Source: Chryseobacterium sp. ERMR1:04
GTDB lineage: Bacteria > Bacteroidota > Bacteroidia > Flavobacteriales > Weeksellaceae
NCBI RefSeq assembly: GCF_001297705.1
Contig: NZ_LIRF01000008.1
Coordinates: forward strand, 992,001-1,056,000
DNA: 64,000 nt
Direction: 5' to 3'
Under the pieces are notes generated by a model, which saw only the letters and a list, made by a program, of their open reading frames with translations, ran no database searches and was not told where the DNA came from. How positions within the stretch are numbered: the first letter of the stretch is position 1; each line of letters begins with the position of its first letter. Both the position numbers and the translations under genes were made by a program. Positions 7,875 through 16,697 of this stretch are shown here, piece after piece.

Positions 7875-9269
7875 CTATTTCAAACTTCCCACCATATCTT
7901 CAGGCTTCACCCACTCATCGAATTGTTCAGCAGTTAAAAATCCAAGATTTACCGCTTCTTCTTTCAACGTTGTTCCGTTTTTGTGAGCTGTTTTTGCAAT
8001 TTTTGCCGCATTTTCATAACCGATGTGCGTATTTAAAGCAGTAACCAACATCAGAGATTTATCTACCAATTCTTTAATTCTTTCATTGTTAGGTTCAATT
8101 CCAACAGCACAATGATCATTAAATGAAATACATGCATCAGCGATTAACTGTGCAGATTGTAAGAAATTATATGCCATTACAGGTTTGAAAACATTCAGTT
8201 CATAATTCCCCTGAGTCCCTGCGAATGAAATCGTAGTGTCATTTCCTAAAACTTGCGCGCAAACCATTGTTAATGCTTCATTTTGGGTAGGGTTTACTTT
8301 TCCGGGCATAATGGATGAACCCGGTTCATTTTCCGGAATATGAATTTCACCAATTCCTGAACGTGGACCAGAAGCCATTAACCTAATATCCTGTGCAATT
8401 TTAAATAAAGAAACTGCCAATTGTTTTAAAGCTCCGTGGGATTCTACAATAGCATCGTGAGCCGCTAAAGCTTCAAACTTATTCTCAGCCGTTACGAAAG
8501 GAAGATTGGTGAATTTTGCAATATATTCAGCCACTTTTACATCATAACCTTTTGGTGTATTTAATCCCGTTCCTACTGCAGTTCCGCCCAAAGCAAGTTC
8601 AGAAAGGTGAGGCAATGTGTTTTTTAATGCTTTTAAACCATAATTTAACTGAGCCACATATCCTGAAAACTCTTGTCCTAAAGTCAAAGGAGTTGCATCC
8701 ATTAAATGCGTTCTTCCAATCTTTACAATATCTTTAAAAGCAATTGATTTTTCTGCTAACGTATTTTTTAGTTTCTCAACAGCAGGAATTGTTGCTTCCA
8801 TTACTTTTTTGTAGGCTGCAATGTGCATTGCTGTTGGATAAGTATCGTTGGATGATTGTGATTTATTCACGTCATCATTGGCGTGAATTTCAGATTTATC
8901 ACCTAGATTTCCTCCATTATTAACGTGGGCTCTGTTAGAAATTACCTCATTCACATTCATGTTAGATTGTGTTCCTGAGCCAGTTTGCCAGATTACCAAC
9001 GGGAATTGGTCGTTTAATTTTCCTTCTAAGATTTCTTCGCAAACTTTAGCGATCATATCTCTTTTTTCAGCAGGAAGAACTCCCAGATCAGTATTGGTGA
9101 AGGCAGCTGCTTTTTTTAAATAAGCAAAAGCTTCGATAATTTCGTGGGGCATTGAGCTTTCCGGACCAATCTTAAAATTGTTTCTTGAACGTTCCGTCTG
9201 TGCTCCCCAAAACTTATCAGCAGGCACTTGAACCTCACCCATGGTGTCTTTTTCTATTCTGTAATTCAT
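7875..9269 (-). CDS. fumC: Fumarate hydratase class II
   Basis: Iron-independent fumarase of 464 aa that interconverts fumarate and L-malate in the TCA cycle as a cytoplasmic homotetramer. The aspartase/fumarase signature GSSIMPGKVNPTQ is intact and carries the catalytic Ser loop. Other conserved blocks are TGSGTQSNMNVNEV, NDTYPTAMHIAA and GRTHLMDATPLTLGQEFSGY. The length is the family norm. It is divergent from a class I fumarase gene. A MITE-like repeat begins 30 bases upstream of the start codon, so the promoter may lie in or beyond that element. Confidence 0.97.
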   Translation of the reverse strand: MNYRIEKDTMGEVQVPADKFWGAQTERSRNNFKIGPESSMPHEIIEAFAYLKKAAAFTNTDLGVLPAEKRDMIAKVCEEILEGKLNDQFPLVIWQTGSGTQSNMNVNEVISNRAHVNNGGNLGDKSEIHANDDVNKSQSSNDTYPTAMHIAAYKKVMEATIPAVEKLKNTLAEKSIAFKDIVKIGRTHLMDATPLTLGQEFSGYVAQLNYGLKALKNTLPHLSELALGGTAVGTGLNTPKGYDVKVAEYIAKFTNLPFVTAENKFEALAAHDAIVESHGALKQLAVSLFKIAQDIRLMASGPRSGIGEIHIPENEPGSSIMPGKVNPTQNEALTMVCAQVLGNDTTISFAGTQGNYELNVFKPVMAYNFLQSAQLIADACISFNDHCAVGIEPNNERIKELVDKSLMLVTALNTHIGYENAAKIAKTAHKNGTTLKEEAVNLGFLTAEQFDEWVKPEDMVGSLK

Positions 9270-9298
9270 TGTGATTGAAATTTTTATAATTTTAATTA

Positions 9299-9465
9299 AA
9301 CCACAAAAGGAACAAAAGATTTAGTTTAAATTTATCAATAAGAACCTTTAAAGTTCACAAAAATGAAAATCATAGATTTTCAAAAGCTAATGTGTTCTTT
9401 TAAAACATTATTTAATTAAACTTAAATTACTGATGTGTTTAAAAACTTTTGTCCCTTTTGTGGTT
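9299..9465. repeat. MITE-like element, copy 1 (inverted orientation)
   Basis: About 167 bp, non-coding, between the divergent fumarase genes. The termini are inverted repeats: left AACCACAAAAGGAACAAAAG, and the right end read on the minus strand AACCACAAAAGGGACAAAAG (one mismatch in 20). The interior matches the copies at 20407 and 37072 only when reversed, sharing a core near AAGAACACATTAG and AAAATCT-TGATTTT. No target-site duplication is evident. Confidence 0.75.
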
Positions 9466-9575
9466 AAAAATACGTTTCTATAAAATTAATCATAAACTCA
9501 GAATCCCACAATTTATAATCATTATAAATATCAATTCAAGTCAGTGATTTTACTCATGTTTTTTTAGGTAAGGCG

Positions 9576-9583
9576 TATTTTTG
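9576..9583 (+). promoter_or_regulatory. -7 promoter box TATTTTTG for class I fumarase
   Basis: Exact TAnnTTTG match, 19 bases before the ATG at 9602. It overlaps the alternative TTG start at 9581, which argues that TTG is promoter sequence and not a start codon. Confidence 0.6.
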
Positions 9584-9601
9584 TACCAAGAAAAAATTGA
9601 A

Positions 9602-11209
9602 ATGGAATTTAGATATCAGGATCCGTACCCGATTCAAAAGGACGATACGGTTTATAAAAAGTTGACTTCAGAGTATGTGAAAGTTGAAAAACTAGGAGAC
9701 AGAGAGATCTTAACGATTGATCCAAAAGGATTGGAGTTATTGGCTGAAGAAGCCATGGCAGATGTTTCTTTTATGCTTCGTTCGTCTCACTTAGAAAGTT
9801 TGAAAAGAATTATTGATGATCCTGAAGCTACCGATAATGACAGATTCGTTGCCTATAACTTATTACAGAATGCTGCTGTTGCAGTAGAAGGAGCACTTCC
9901 TTCTTGCCAGGATACAGGAACGGCGATCGTGATGGGTAAAAAAGGAGAGAACGTTTATACAGGCGTTGATGACGGTGAATATTTAAGCAAAGGAATCTAC
10001 AATACTTATCAAAAAAGAAACTTAAGATATTCTCAGGTAATTCCATTGAACATGTTTGATGAGAAAAACTCGGGTTCAAATCTTCCTGCACAAATTGATT
10101 TGTATGCTAAGCAAGGAGATTCTTACGAGTTTTTATTCTTAACAAAAGGTGGTGGTTCTGCCAATAAAACATTCTTATATCAAAAAACAAAGTCTTTACT
10201 CAACGAAAAATCTTTGGAAGCTTTCGTAAAAGAGAGAATTTCAGATTTGGGAACTGCTGCTTGCCCGCCTTATCACTTAGCATTAGTGATCGGAGGAACT
10301 TCTGCGGAAGCGAATTTGGCTACAGTAAAAAAAGCATCTGCAAAATATTATGACAATCTTCCGACTGAAGGAAATGAAGCGGGTCAGGCTTTCAGAGATC
10401 TGGAATGGGAGGCTAAAGTTCAGAAAATCTGCCAGGAAAGTGCTATTGGAGCGCAGTTTGGTGGGAAATATTTAACGCACGATGTTCGAGTAATCAGACT
10501 TCCTCGTCACGCGGCTTCTTGCCCTGTTGGGATGGGCGTTTCTTGTTCAGCGGACAGAAATATTAAAGGAAAAATTAATAAAGACGGTATTTTCTTGGAG
10601 CAATTGGAGGAAGATCCAAAAAGATTCTTACCTGCAACGCCGCCACATTTGGAGGAGGCAGTGGAAATCAATTTGAATAAGCCAATGCCTGAAATTTTAG
10701 CAGAGCTTTCAAAATATCCAATCAAAACAAGATTAAAATTAAACGGAACATTGATCGTTGCAAGAGATATTGCTCACGCAAAGATCAAAGAATTATTGGA
10801 TGCAGGAAAACCAATGCCTGAATATTTCAAAAATCACCCGATTTATTACGCAGGGCCTGCAAAAACTCCGGAAGGAATGGCTTCAGGAAGTTTCGGACCA
10901 ACAACTGCGGGAAGAATGGATGTTTATGTAGATGAATTCCAAAGCCACGGCGGAAGTATGGTGATGTTGGCAAAAGGAAACAGAACGAAAGACGTTACCG
11001 ATGCTTGTCACAAATACGGTGGATTCTATATTGGCTCGATTGGAGGACCGGCTGCGATCTTAGCAAAAGATAATATTCTGTCTGTTGAGGTGGTTGATTT
11101 CCCTGAATTAGGAATGGAAGCCGTAAGAAAAATTGAGGTGAAAGATTTCCCTGCATTCATCATTACCGATGATAAAGGAAATGATTTCTTCGCAAATCTT
11201 GCTCATTAA
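9602..11209 (+). CDS. fumA: Fumarate hydratase class I (iron-sulfur)
   Basis: Oxygen-sensitive [4Fe-4S] fumarase of 535 aa, in the fused alpha/beta single-chain form. Candidate cluster cysteines lie in LPSCQDTGTA (Cys about 102), in TAACPPYH and in SCPVGMGVSC. The C-terminal half carries the beta-domain substrate block YYAGPAKTPEGMASGSFGPT and the GGFYIGSIGGPAA segment. I use the ATG at 9602 because the upstream TTG lies inside the promoter box. Having both fumarase classes side by side allows fumarate hydration under both low and high oxygen or iron stress; this is inference from the known properties of the two enzymes. The symbol fumA follows the E. coli class I name; the close paralogue fumB cannot be separated from it here. 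Confidence 0.95.
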   Translation: MEFRYQDPYPIQKDDTVYKKLTSEYVKVEKLGDREILTIDPKGLELLAEEAMADVSFMLRSSHLESLKRIIDDPEATDNDRFVAYNLLQNAAVAVEGALPSCQDTGTAIVMGKKGENVYTGVDDGEYLSKGIYNTYQKRNLRYSQVIPLNMFDEKNSGSNLPAQIDLYAKQGDSYEFLFLTKGGGSANKTFLYQKTKSLLNEKSLEAFVKERISDLGTAACPPYHLALVIGGTSAEANLATVKKASAKYYDNLPTEGNEAGQAFRDLEWEAKVQKICQESAIGAQFGGKYLTHDVRVIRLPRHAASCPVGMGVSCSADRNIKGKINKDGIFLEQLEEDPKRFLPATPPHLEEAVEINLNKPMPEILAELSKYPIKTRLKLNGTLIVARDIAHAKIKELLDAGKPMPEYFKNHPIYYAGPAKTPEGMASGSFGPTTAGRMDVYVDEFQSHGGSMVMLAKGNRTKDVTDACHKYGGFYIGSIGGPAAILAKDNILSVEVVDFPELGMEAVRKIEVKDFPAFIITDDKGNDFFANLAH

Positions 11210-11363
11210 GAATAGAAAGTTGTACGATATTATTTAGATTTTTTTGTGATTATTCATCTTTTATCTAAATAGCTATTGTCTTACATCTATAAGAATTAGT
11301 TTAAAATAAAAATAAATAATGAAAATAGGGCACTGATCTTTTGTTTAAAAAAGAAAAAAGTTC

Positions 11364-11371
11364 TATTTTTG
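11364..11371 (+). promoter_or_regulatory. Promoter: TATTTTTG with upstream TTG
   Basis: TAnnTTTG match with a TTG (-33-like) at 11341-11343, 20 bases upstream, and 19 bases before the ATG at 11391. The spacing fits Bacteroidota promoters. Confidence 0.6.
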
Positions 11372-11390
11372 CCTAAAATATATAAGAAAA

Positions 11391-11669
11391 ATGATGTTAT
11401 CAGCATTTTGGCCGTTTTATCAGTTCCTTTGGACAATCTACTTTGTTACAATGTTCCTTGTAGGATTCTGGTGTATCTTTATGTTTTTTGGATTGGTAAT
11501 CCCAATGTGGTTAAGTGAAGGTTTGATGGAGTACTTCGGTAAAGTAAAACCTTTTGATCCGGAAGATATCAGAAGAAAAGAACTGAATGAGCAACAAGGA
11601 GTTGAAGTGATCTTCAGCAGCCCTAAAGGACACGGACCTTTCTTACACGATAGTCACGGACATCATTAA
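11391..11669 (+). CDS. Small conserved membrane protein
   Basis: Protein of 92 aa. Residues about 5-40 are strongly hydrophobic and could form one or two membrane helices. A charged middle follows (KVKPFDPEDIRRKELNEQ), and the tail is rich in Gly and His (GHGPFLHDSHGHH) and might bind metal. It has its own promoter box and a terminator on the far side, so it is probably monocistronic. I do not recognise a named family; a respiratory-chain or metal-related role would be speculation. Confidence 0.6.
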   Translation: MMLSAFWPFYQFLWTIYFVTMFLVGFWCIFMFFGLVIPMWLSEGLMEYFGKVKPFDPEDIRRKELNEQQGVEVIFSSPKGHGPFLHDSHGHH

Positions 11670-11734
11670 TTGATTGTCATTGCTTTTTCACCTTAATTCT
11701 GAAAAAGTAATATCAAAGCAAAACAACATATATA

Positions 11735-11764
11735 AACCACTTAATTTATTAGGTGGTTTTCTGT
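11735..11764. terminator. Hairpin between convergent genes
   Basis: Stem AAACCAC with GTGGTTT, extended by TTAAT/ATTAG pairing, followed by a T-rich stretch on the plus strand. It ends just before the stop codon of the AraC gene and can serve the small membrane protein gene. Confidence 0.65.
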
Positions 11765-11766
11765 TT

Positions 11767-12636
11767 TTACCCATTTCTTAAAGTCTCAGGAGAGACTCCG
11801 TATTTTTTCTTAAATGCTCTTGTAAAGTTTTGAACATATTCATAACCGCATTCAATGGCGATTTCTTTGATCATAATTTCTTTATCGATGATCATTTTTT
11901 TTGCTTTAAGCATTCTTAGTTCAGAAAGATAATCGGTAACGGTGATATGATATTGGGCTTTAAACTCCTTTCTTATTTTGTTCTGATTAATTCCTATCAA
12001 CTTTCCGATTTCTTCAACTTTTATATTCTTGTGAAAATTTTCATCAACGAATTTTTTAATGATCGATGGCGTTTGCGGAGAGGTTTCAATCGTATTTTTT
12101 TCATTGAATTGCTCAAAAATTAAAATCAGAAGTTTAATGATCTTCGCTTCAATGAATAATTTCTGCATTACCCCTCTTTTAGTATAGCTTACAATTTCTC
12201 TTAAAATAATATGCATTTCTACAGTCATATCCGGTGGCGTTTCTTTATGAAGGAAAATGTAATTATTCTCGATCATATTTTCGAGAATTTCTGCGCTTTC
12301 TCGATTAGATTCAGGGTTGATGAGATTGAATATATACTGATAATTAATCTGAATCTGAAGATATTTTAAGGTCTCCTGATTTTCTGTCCAAAGTTCAGCC
12401 GTACTTTCCTGAGGAGAATAGTGGAGAATGTATTGATTTTTCTTGAATATAAAGTGAGTTCCACAATCTTGGGCTTCCAGATTGATATTCGGACTCAACA
12501 AAAAGATTAAGTTAAAGCTCGATTTTCCTTCGATCATACTAGATCTGGAATAGGTTTCAGGGCACGAGTCTTCCTGCATTATGATTTTAATGTCTTCGGA
12601 TCTGAACAATAACCCATTTTTAGATTGATTCTTCAT
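11767..12636 (-). CDS. AraC/XylS family transcriptional regulator
   Basis: DNA-binding regulator. The C-terminal ~100 residues hold two helix-turn-helix motifs: VEEIGKLIGINQNKIRKEFK, then IKEIAIECGYEYVQNFTRAFKKKYGVSP, the classic AraC signature. The N-terminal part has no clear cupin motif and may sense a ligand. The frame is open to an ATG at 12672, but the extra residues (MLNCIMLVKTCR) look unconserved, so I favour the ATG at 12636; this is uncertain. It is divergent from the FISUMP/T9SS gene and could control it, but no operator is visible. Confidence 0.85.
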   Translation of the reverse strand: MKNQSKNGLLFRSEDIKIIMQEDSCPETYSRSSMIEGKSSFNLIFLLSPNINLEAQDCGTHFIFKKNQYILHYSPQESTAELWTENQETLKYLQIQINYQYIFNLINPESNRESAEILENMIENNYIFLHKETPPDMTVEMHIILREIVSYTKRGVMQKLFIEAKIIKLLILIFEQFNEKNTIETSPQTPSIIKKFVDENFHKNIKVEEIGKLIGINQNKIRKEFKAQYHITVTDYLSELRMLKAKKMIIDKEIMIKEIAIECGYEYVQNFTRAFKKKYGVSPETLRNG

Positions 12637-12734
12637 ACGACAAGTTTTTACGAGCATGATACAATTTAACATGAAAGCCAGACATCAGATAACTAAAAGT
12701 TTGGAAATGATAACTTAGGGTTAAGAATGTCAAC

Positions 12735-12742
12735 TAATTTTG
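12735..12742 (+). promoter_or_regulatory. Putative -7 box TAATTTTG
   Basis: TAnnTTTG match 46 bases before the start of the T9SS/FISUMP gene. No good -33 box was found at the usual spacing. Confidence 0.4.
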
Positions 12743-12787
12743 CGCAAAATTAAATTAAATTTAGAATAAATAAAAATAATATTCATT

Positions 12788-14842
12788 ATGTTCGGAAATT
12801 TATATTTTGCGATTAAAAAAATTGGAGTGGGATTTGGGTTGCTTGCTATCGCAGGAAATTACTCATACGCACAGCAATGGGAGAATGTTGGCTCGGTGCA
12901 ACCGATATCAGCAGCAGGATCTAGCCATAATAATTTGGTGGTAGACAATGCAGGAAATTATTTTATTTCTTATTACGATGCATCTGTAACAAAGGGGTCT
13001 GTACAGAAATTTAACGGAACATCTTGGTCATATGTTGGAGGAAGTGCCGGGATTACATCAGGAACGGCATTGTATAATTCTTTATCAGTGGATGGTTCAG
13101 GAAATGTTTATTATACCAATCAGGGAAGTGGTTTAGAAGTTCGCCAGTTTAACGGAGCGGCTTGGTCTCAGCTACCAAGTGCAACGACTAACACGATTAA
13201 TTATCATGCTTCTGCCGTATCTCCGGCTAATGTATTATTTACCTACAGTACTCAGAATTCAGGTACCGTTCAGCGTTATGTAAACGGAGCTTGGGAGCAG
13301 GTAGGAAATGCAGGTTTCTCAAACGGAGCTTCATTTGCAGAAATGGTCATCGGAACCAATAACAAAGTGTATACTTGTAATGTAGCAAGTGGGGTAAACG
13401 TCTATGAAAATACAACGACAGCAACCACTTCTAATAACTGGACTTTGGTAGGAGGAAGTATTGTAGATGCTTCATCTTCAGGAGAAAGTTATACCTCAGA
13501 TATTGCCATTGATGCCAATAACAATCTATATGTTGCATATGTTTCCAACTCTGCAAACTCCAGAAAAGTGAATGTTAAGAAATTTAACGGAACTTCTTGG
13601 GTACAAGTAGGAAATGCCTATTTTTCTTCAGGAGGAGCACAGCATGTGGCTATTGCGGTAACTCCGGCGGGTGAACCTTATGTGGTGGCTAGCCGTTGGG
13701 AAAATGATAATTTTCTAAGAAATACAGTATACAAATTAGATACAGCATCCCAAACTTGGGGAACATTAGGAGGCACTTTTCTTTCTGATGGAGAAGCGAC
13801 TTATAATGAATTAACAATAGATAAAGTAAACAACTATCTGGTATTAGCATATACAGAAGGAGGTCTAAAAGTAAAAAGAATTACTCTTACGCCTACCCCT
13901 CAGGCTTGTAACGGTACAGATCCGGGAAATAATATTGGTGACCTGGGTTGTGTTAAATTCAATTATAAAGGGCAAGTTGTTTCCTATACTACGGTAAGAG
14001 GAGCAGATGGGAAAATCTGGCTTCAACAAAACTTAGGAAGTTCTCAGGTAGCCACTTCTCAGGCAGACGCAGATTCTTATGGAGATCTTTTCCAGTGGGG
14101 AAGATGGGATGATGGGCATCAGCTCAGAAACTCGGCAACCGCCTCTGCGCCTTCATCTAATAATCCGACCGGAGTAGCAGGGATAGGTTATGTGATTGGC
14201 TCTCCGGCTTGGTGGGCTGGAAGTGCTTTAACAGATCAATGGAACATAGAAAATGCAAATTCTGTATCTATTGCAAAAGGAGCAGACCCATGTAAAGCAA
14301 TTGGCTCAGACTGGAAAATGCCATCTCAGAGTGAATGGACCACTTTAGTGTCTTCTGAAGGGATATCAAACCCTGCAACTGCATATAACAGTAAATTAAA
14401 ATTGCCTGCTGGTGGATTCAGAAGCTCAAGTGACGGTGGATTTACCTATGTAGGACAAAGAGGATATTTCTGGAGTTCAGATACGGCTACTTCCGGAGGG
14501 AAATATCTGTATGTAGGAGCTACGATTGCTAATCCGGCTTCTGGAGGACCTAGAGGGCAAGGGCATTCTGTAAGATGTATCAAAGAATTTACAACGCTGG
14601 GAACTTCTGATATTAAGGCTAAAACGTTAGGGATTTATCCAAACCCAACAAGCGGAATTCTCTATATTAAAGGAGATTCAGCAATTGAGAATGTAAATGT
14701 AATGAATGTAGTAGGACAGAAAATTAATGTTCGATTTTCTAATGACCAGATCGATATGCAAGGACTTCCAAAAGGAATTTACATTGTAGAATTGAAATTA
14801 AAGAACGGGCAGACCTTCTCTAAAAAAATCAGCAAAAACTAA
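12788..14842 (+). CDS. Secreted T9SS protein with FISUMP domain
   Basis: Protein of 684 aa, exported by Sec and then the type IX system. The signal peptide is at about residues 1-28. A beta-propeller-like region follows, with recurring units of the type KFNGTSW...VG, each near 50-60 residues (about 30-370). Next is a FISUMP (Fibrobacter succinogenes major paralogous) domain, from DGKIWLQQNLGSSQ through GDLFQWGRWDDGHQ and GSDWKMPSQSEWTTL to GYFWSSDT. The C-terminus is a type A sorting domain (LGIYPNPTSGILYI ... GIYIVELKLKNGQTFSKKISKN). It is probably surface-anchored or released. The ligand is unknown; the AraC regulator next to it may control it. Confidence 0.85.
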   Translation: MFGNLYFAIKKIGVGFGLLAIAGNYSYAQQWENVGSVQPISAAGSSHNNLVVDNAGNYFISYYDASVTKGSVQKFNGTSWSYVGGSAGITSGTALYNSLSVDGSGNVYYTNQGSGLEVRQFNGAAWSQLPSATTNTINYHASAVSPANVLFTYSTQNSGTVQRYVNGAWEQVGNAGFSNGASFAEMVIGTNNKVYTCNVASGVNVYENTTTATTSNNWTLVGGSIVDASSSGESYTSDIAIDANNNLYVAYVSNSANSRKVNVKKFNGTSWVQVGNAYFSSGGAQHVAIAVTPAGEPYVVASRWENDNFLRNTVYKLDTASQTWGTLGGTFLSDGEATYNELTIDKVNNYLVLAYTEGGLKVKRITLTPTPQACNGTDPGNNIGDLGCVKFNYKGQVVSYTTVRGADGKIWLQQNLGSSQVATSQADADSYGDLFQWGRWDDGHQLRNSATASAPSSNNPTGVAGIGYVIGSPAWWAGSALTDQWNIENANSVSIAKGADPCKAIGSDWKMPSQSEWTTLVSSEGISNPATAYNSKLKLPAGGFRSSSDGGFTYVGQRGYFWSSDTATSGGKYLYVGATIANPASGGPRGQGHSVRCIKEFTTLGTSDIKAKTLGIYPNPTSGILYIKGDSAIENVNVMNVVGQKINVRFSNDQIDMQGLPKGIYIVELKLKNGQTFSKKISKN

Positions 14843-14868
14843 AGTCCATAGATATTTGATTGATGAAC

Positions 14869-14897
14869 AAAAGGCTTTTTTAAGGCCTTTTGTTTTT
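14869..14897. terminator. Terminator after the FISUMP gene
   Basis: Stem AAAAGGC with GCCTTTT around a short T/A loop, followed by TGTTTTTC on the plus strand. It starts 27 bases after the stop. Confidence 0.75.
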
Positions 14898-14922
14898 CTT
14901 AATTAGTTTATATTAAATTGCA

Positions 14923-14962
14923 GAAACCCGTTGTGTTTGAAAAAAACACAGCGGGTTTTGTT
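14923..14962. terminator. Terminator of ohr (second hairpin)
   Basis: Long hairpin AAACCCG-TTGTGTTT with AAACACA-GCGGGTTT and T-rich flanks. It lies 26 bases downstream of the minus-strand ohr stop and faces the FISUMP terminator, so each convergent gene has its own. Confidence 0.75.
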
Positions 14963-14987
14963 TAAATATAAAATAGGTTTTAATTCT

Positions 14988-15419
14988 TTAAATAATATTA
15001 ATTTCTACATTAATATTTCCTCTTGACATTTTAGAATACGGACAAGTCTGGTGGGCTTCTTCAGTCAATAATTTTGCAGTTTCAACATCGATTCCCGGAA
15101 GACTTACATTCAATCGAGCCTGTAAAAAATAAGTATCATCACTCATACAAAGATCAACTTCTGCATCTATAGCTGTCTCGGCAGAAAGTCTGATTTTTCT
15201 TCTTCTCGCTGCAATTCCAAGAGCACCTATAAAGCAGGCCGACCATCCCGCTGCGAAAAGCTGTTCCGGATTTGTTCCTGCTTCATTACCACCCGGAGTT
15301 GAAAGTTTTATGTTAAGATTTCCGTCAGAGCTTTTAGAAAATCCTTCACGACCTCCTGTAGTGTGAGTTTTTCCGGTGTATAATACTTTTTCTGATTGTA
15401 AGGTTTTATTGTTTTCCAT
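14988..15419 (-). CDS. Organic hydroperoxide resistance protein (Ohr/OsmC family)
   Basis: Thiol peroxidase of 143 aa that reduces organic and fatty-acid hydroperoxides, cytoplasmic and probably dimeric. The two catalytic cysteines are Cys62 (in GWSACFIGAL) and Cys126 (in HQTCPYSKMSRGN). The conserved Arg24 (GGREG) and Glu52 (NPEQLFAAG) complete the active site. The length is that of the Ohr branch, not the longer OsmC branch. No OhrR-type MarR repressor is adjacent. Confidence 0.93.
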   Translation of the reverse strand: MENNKTLQSEKVLYTGKTHTTGGREGFSKSSDGNLNIKLSTPGGNEAGTNPEQLFAAGWSACFIGALGIAARRRKIRLSAETAIDAEVDLCMSDDTYFLQARLNVSLPGIDVETAKLLTEEAHQTCPYSKMSRGNINVEINII

Positions 15420-15573
15420 TTTGAAAATATTAAATTGTTATTAAATTATGGAGCCAAAAGTAGACAGTAGATTCCCTAACTGCCATCGGAAAGTTATTCA
15501 ACCAGACAAAATCGGGCTTGAAGTATACATTTAAAAGCCATAATGTCTTCGGTCTTTGTTCTTTATTGAAAAT

Positions 15574-15602
15574 AAAAGGCTTATCAACTTGATAAGCCTT
15601 TG
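15574..15602 (-). terminator. Terminator of the 334-aa membrane protein gene
   Basis: Perfect 11-bp stem (AAAGGCTTATC with GATAAGCCTTT) and a 5-base loop, followed on the minus strand by a T-rich run. It begins 4 bases after the stop. Confidence 0.8.
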
Positions 15603-15605
15603 TTG

Positions 15606-16610
15606 TTAGTATTCTCCGTTGATGCTGTTTTTTATGTGCTTATCGGAAATTTTAACCTGATGAGGTGTATTGTCGGGAACGGTATGATAATAAAGGATAG
15701 CTGGATTTGAGCTTTCTGTTTTTATAGCAAACCGCTCTTTATAATTTACCTTTTTATTTTTTGAAAGCTTCCATTCTTCTCCTTTTTGTGTTGGGATTAA
15801 GCTGTCAATCACTGCATCTTTACCGTAGTTTACATATTCTGAATAAAATGAAGATTCTGCTTCTACAGGCGTTTCATTTTTAAAATAAGCATCTTTTATA
15901 ATATAAATATCTCTCATTTCTAAAGGAGAGGGATCTAATCCTTTTATTGAAATAGGTTTAAATAATTCTTTGTTCGGAATCGTTTTTTTAATTTCATTTT
16001 TACTGATCCAAATACTGTCTTCAGTCTGTCCTCCGCCTTTTAGAAGGGCGTAAAGTCTTATTTGGGAAGGAAGGTTATAGTTGATTTTATTATTTTCATT
16101 TTCTGTGATAGGTTTTATTAAAAGTCTATTTCCTTCTGTTTTTAAAACAGCATAATCGAGATCTTTATAAGCTGAAGCGTCATAAAGAGATAAGAATGCA
16201 GTATTTTCATTATTAATAGAATCAAATGTTTTTATCAATCCATTTCCTTTAATCTGAAGATCTGCTGCGGCTCTTTTCTGATATTGGTAATCTGATATTT
16301 TACTTGAAATGGAATAGATAATAACTCCTAAGATTAATAACAAAGGCAAAGCAAATGCTCCAATATGAACCCTTGAAGGATAGTTGCGATGCAAAATAGC
16401 TTTGACATCTGAAGTAATAACATAAGATTTTCCTTCTTTTCTTAAAATCCATTCTTGTCCCATAGGAAATACAGGAATGAAATACAGATGTGCAAATTTT
16501 TGAATTAGTCTTATTTCTGCATTTTTCATATGTGGATCATCTTCAATGCCCAGCTCTTTGGGAGCTACTCTTTTTATCACAAAATTATTGTGACCAAAAA
16601 TTATTCTCAT
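15606..16610 (-). CDS. Membrane-anchored protein with degenerate zinc-ribbon-like N-terminus
   Basis: Protein of 334 aa. The N-terminal ~75 residues (MRIIFGHNNFVIKR, then AHLYFIPVFPMGQEWILRKEGKSYVI) resemble in pattern the zinc-ribbon domain that precedes a membrane helix in some bacterial proteins, but all the metal-binding cysteines are absent. One transmembrane helix follows at about 84-103. The rest is soluble, with a Lys/Glu-rich C-terminal part and no motif I recognise. It is divergent from a lipoprotein gene (87-base gap). The resemblance is by eye only; function unknown. Confidence 0.55.
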   Translation of the reverse strand: MRIIFGHNNFVIKRVAPKELGIEDDPHMKNAEIRLIQKFAHLYFIPVFPMGQEWILRKEGKSYVITSDVKAILHRNYPSRVHIGAFALPLLLILGVIIYSISSKISDYQYQKRAAADLQIKGNGLIKTFDSINNENTAFLSLYDASAYKDLDYAVLKTEGNRLLIKPITENENNKINYNLPSQIRLYALLKGGGQTEDSIWISKNEIKKTIPNKELFKPISIKGLDPSPLEMRDIYIIKDAYFKNETPVEAESSFYSEYVNYGKDAVIDSLIPTQKGEEWKLSKNKKVNYKERFAIKTESSNPAILYYHTVPDNTPHQVKISDKHIKNSINGEY

Positions 16611-16697
16611 GGTTAATTTTTATAAATAGTCGCGCAAGATAAAAAAATTAACTTTATTTGTAAATAAAATTATAATTGTTATTAAAAAATTGTTTTT

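Noticed and set aside
9581..9601. TTG start adding seven residues to the class I fumarase
   Set aside because: The TTG lies inside a TAnnTTTG promoter box; the ATG at 9602 fits the family start.
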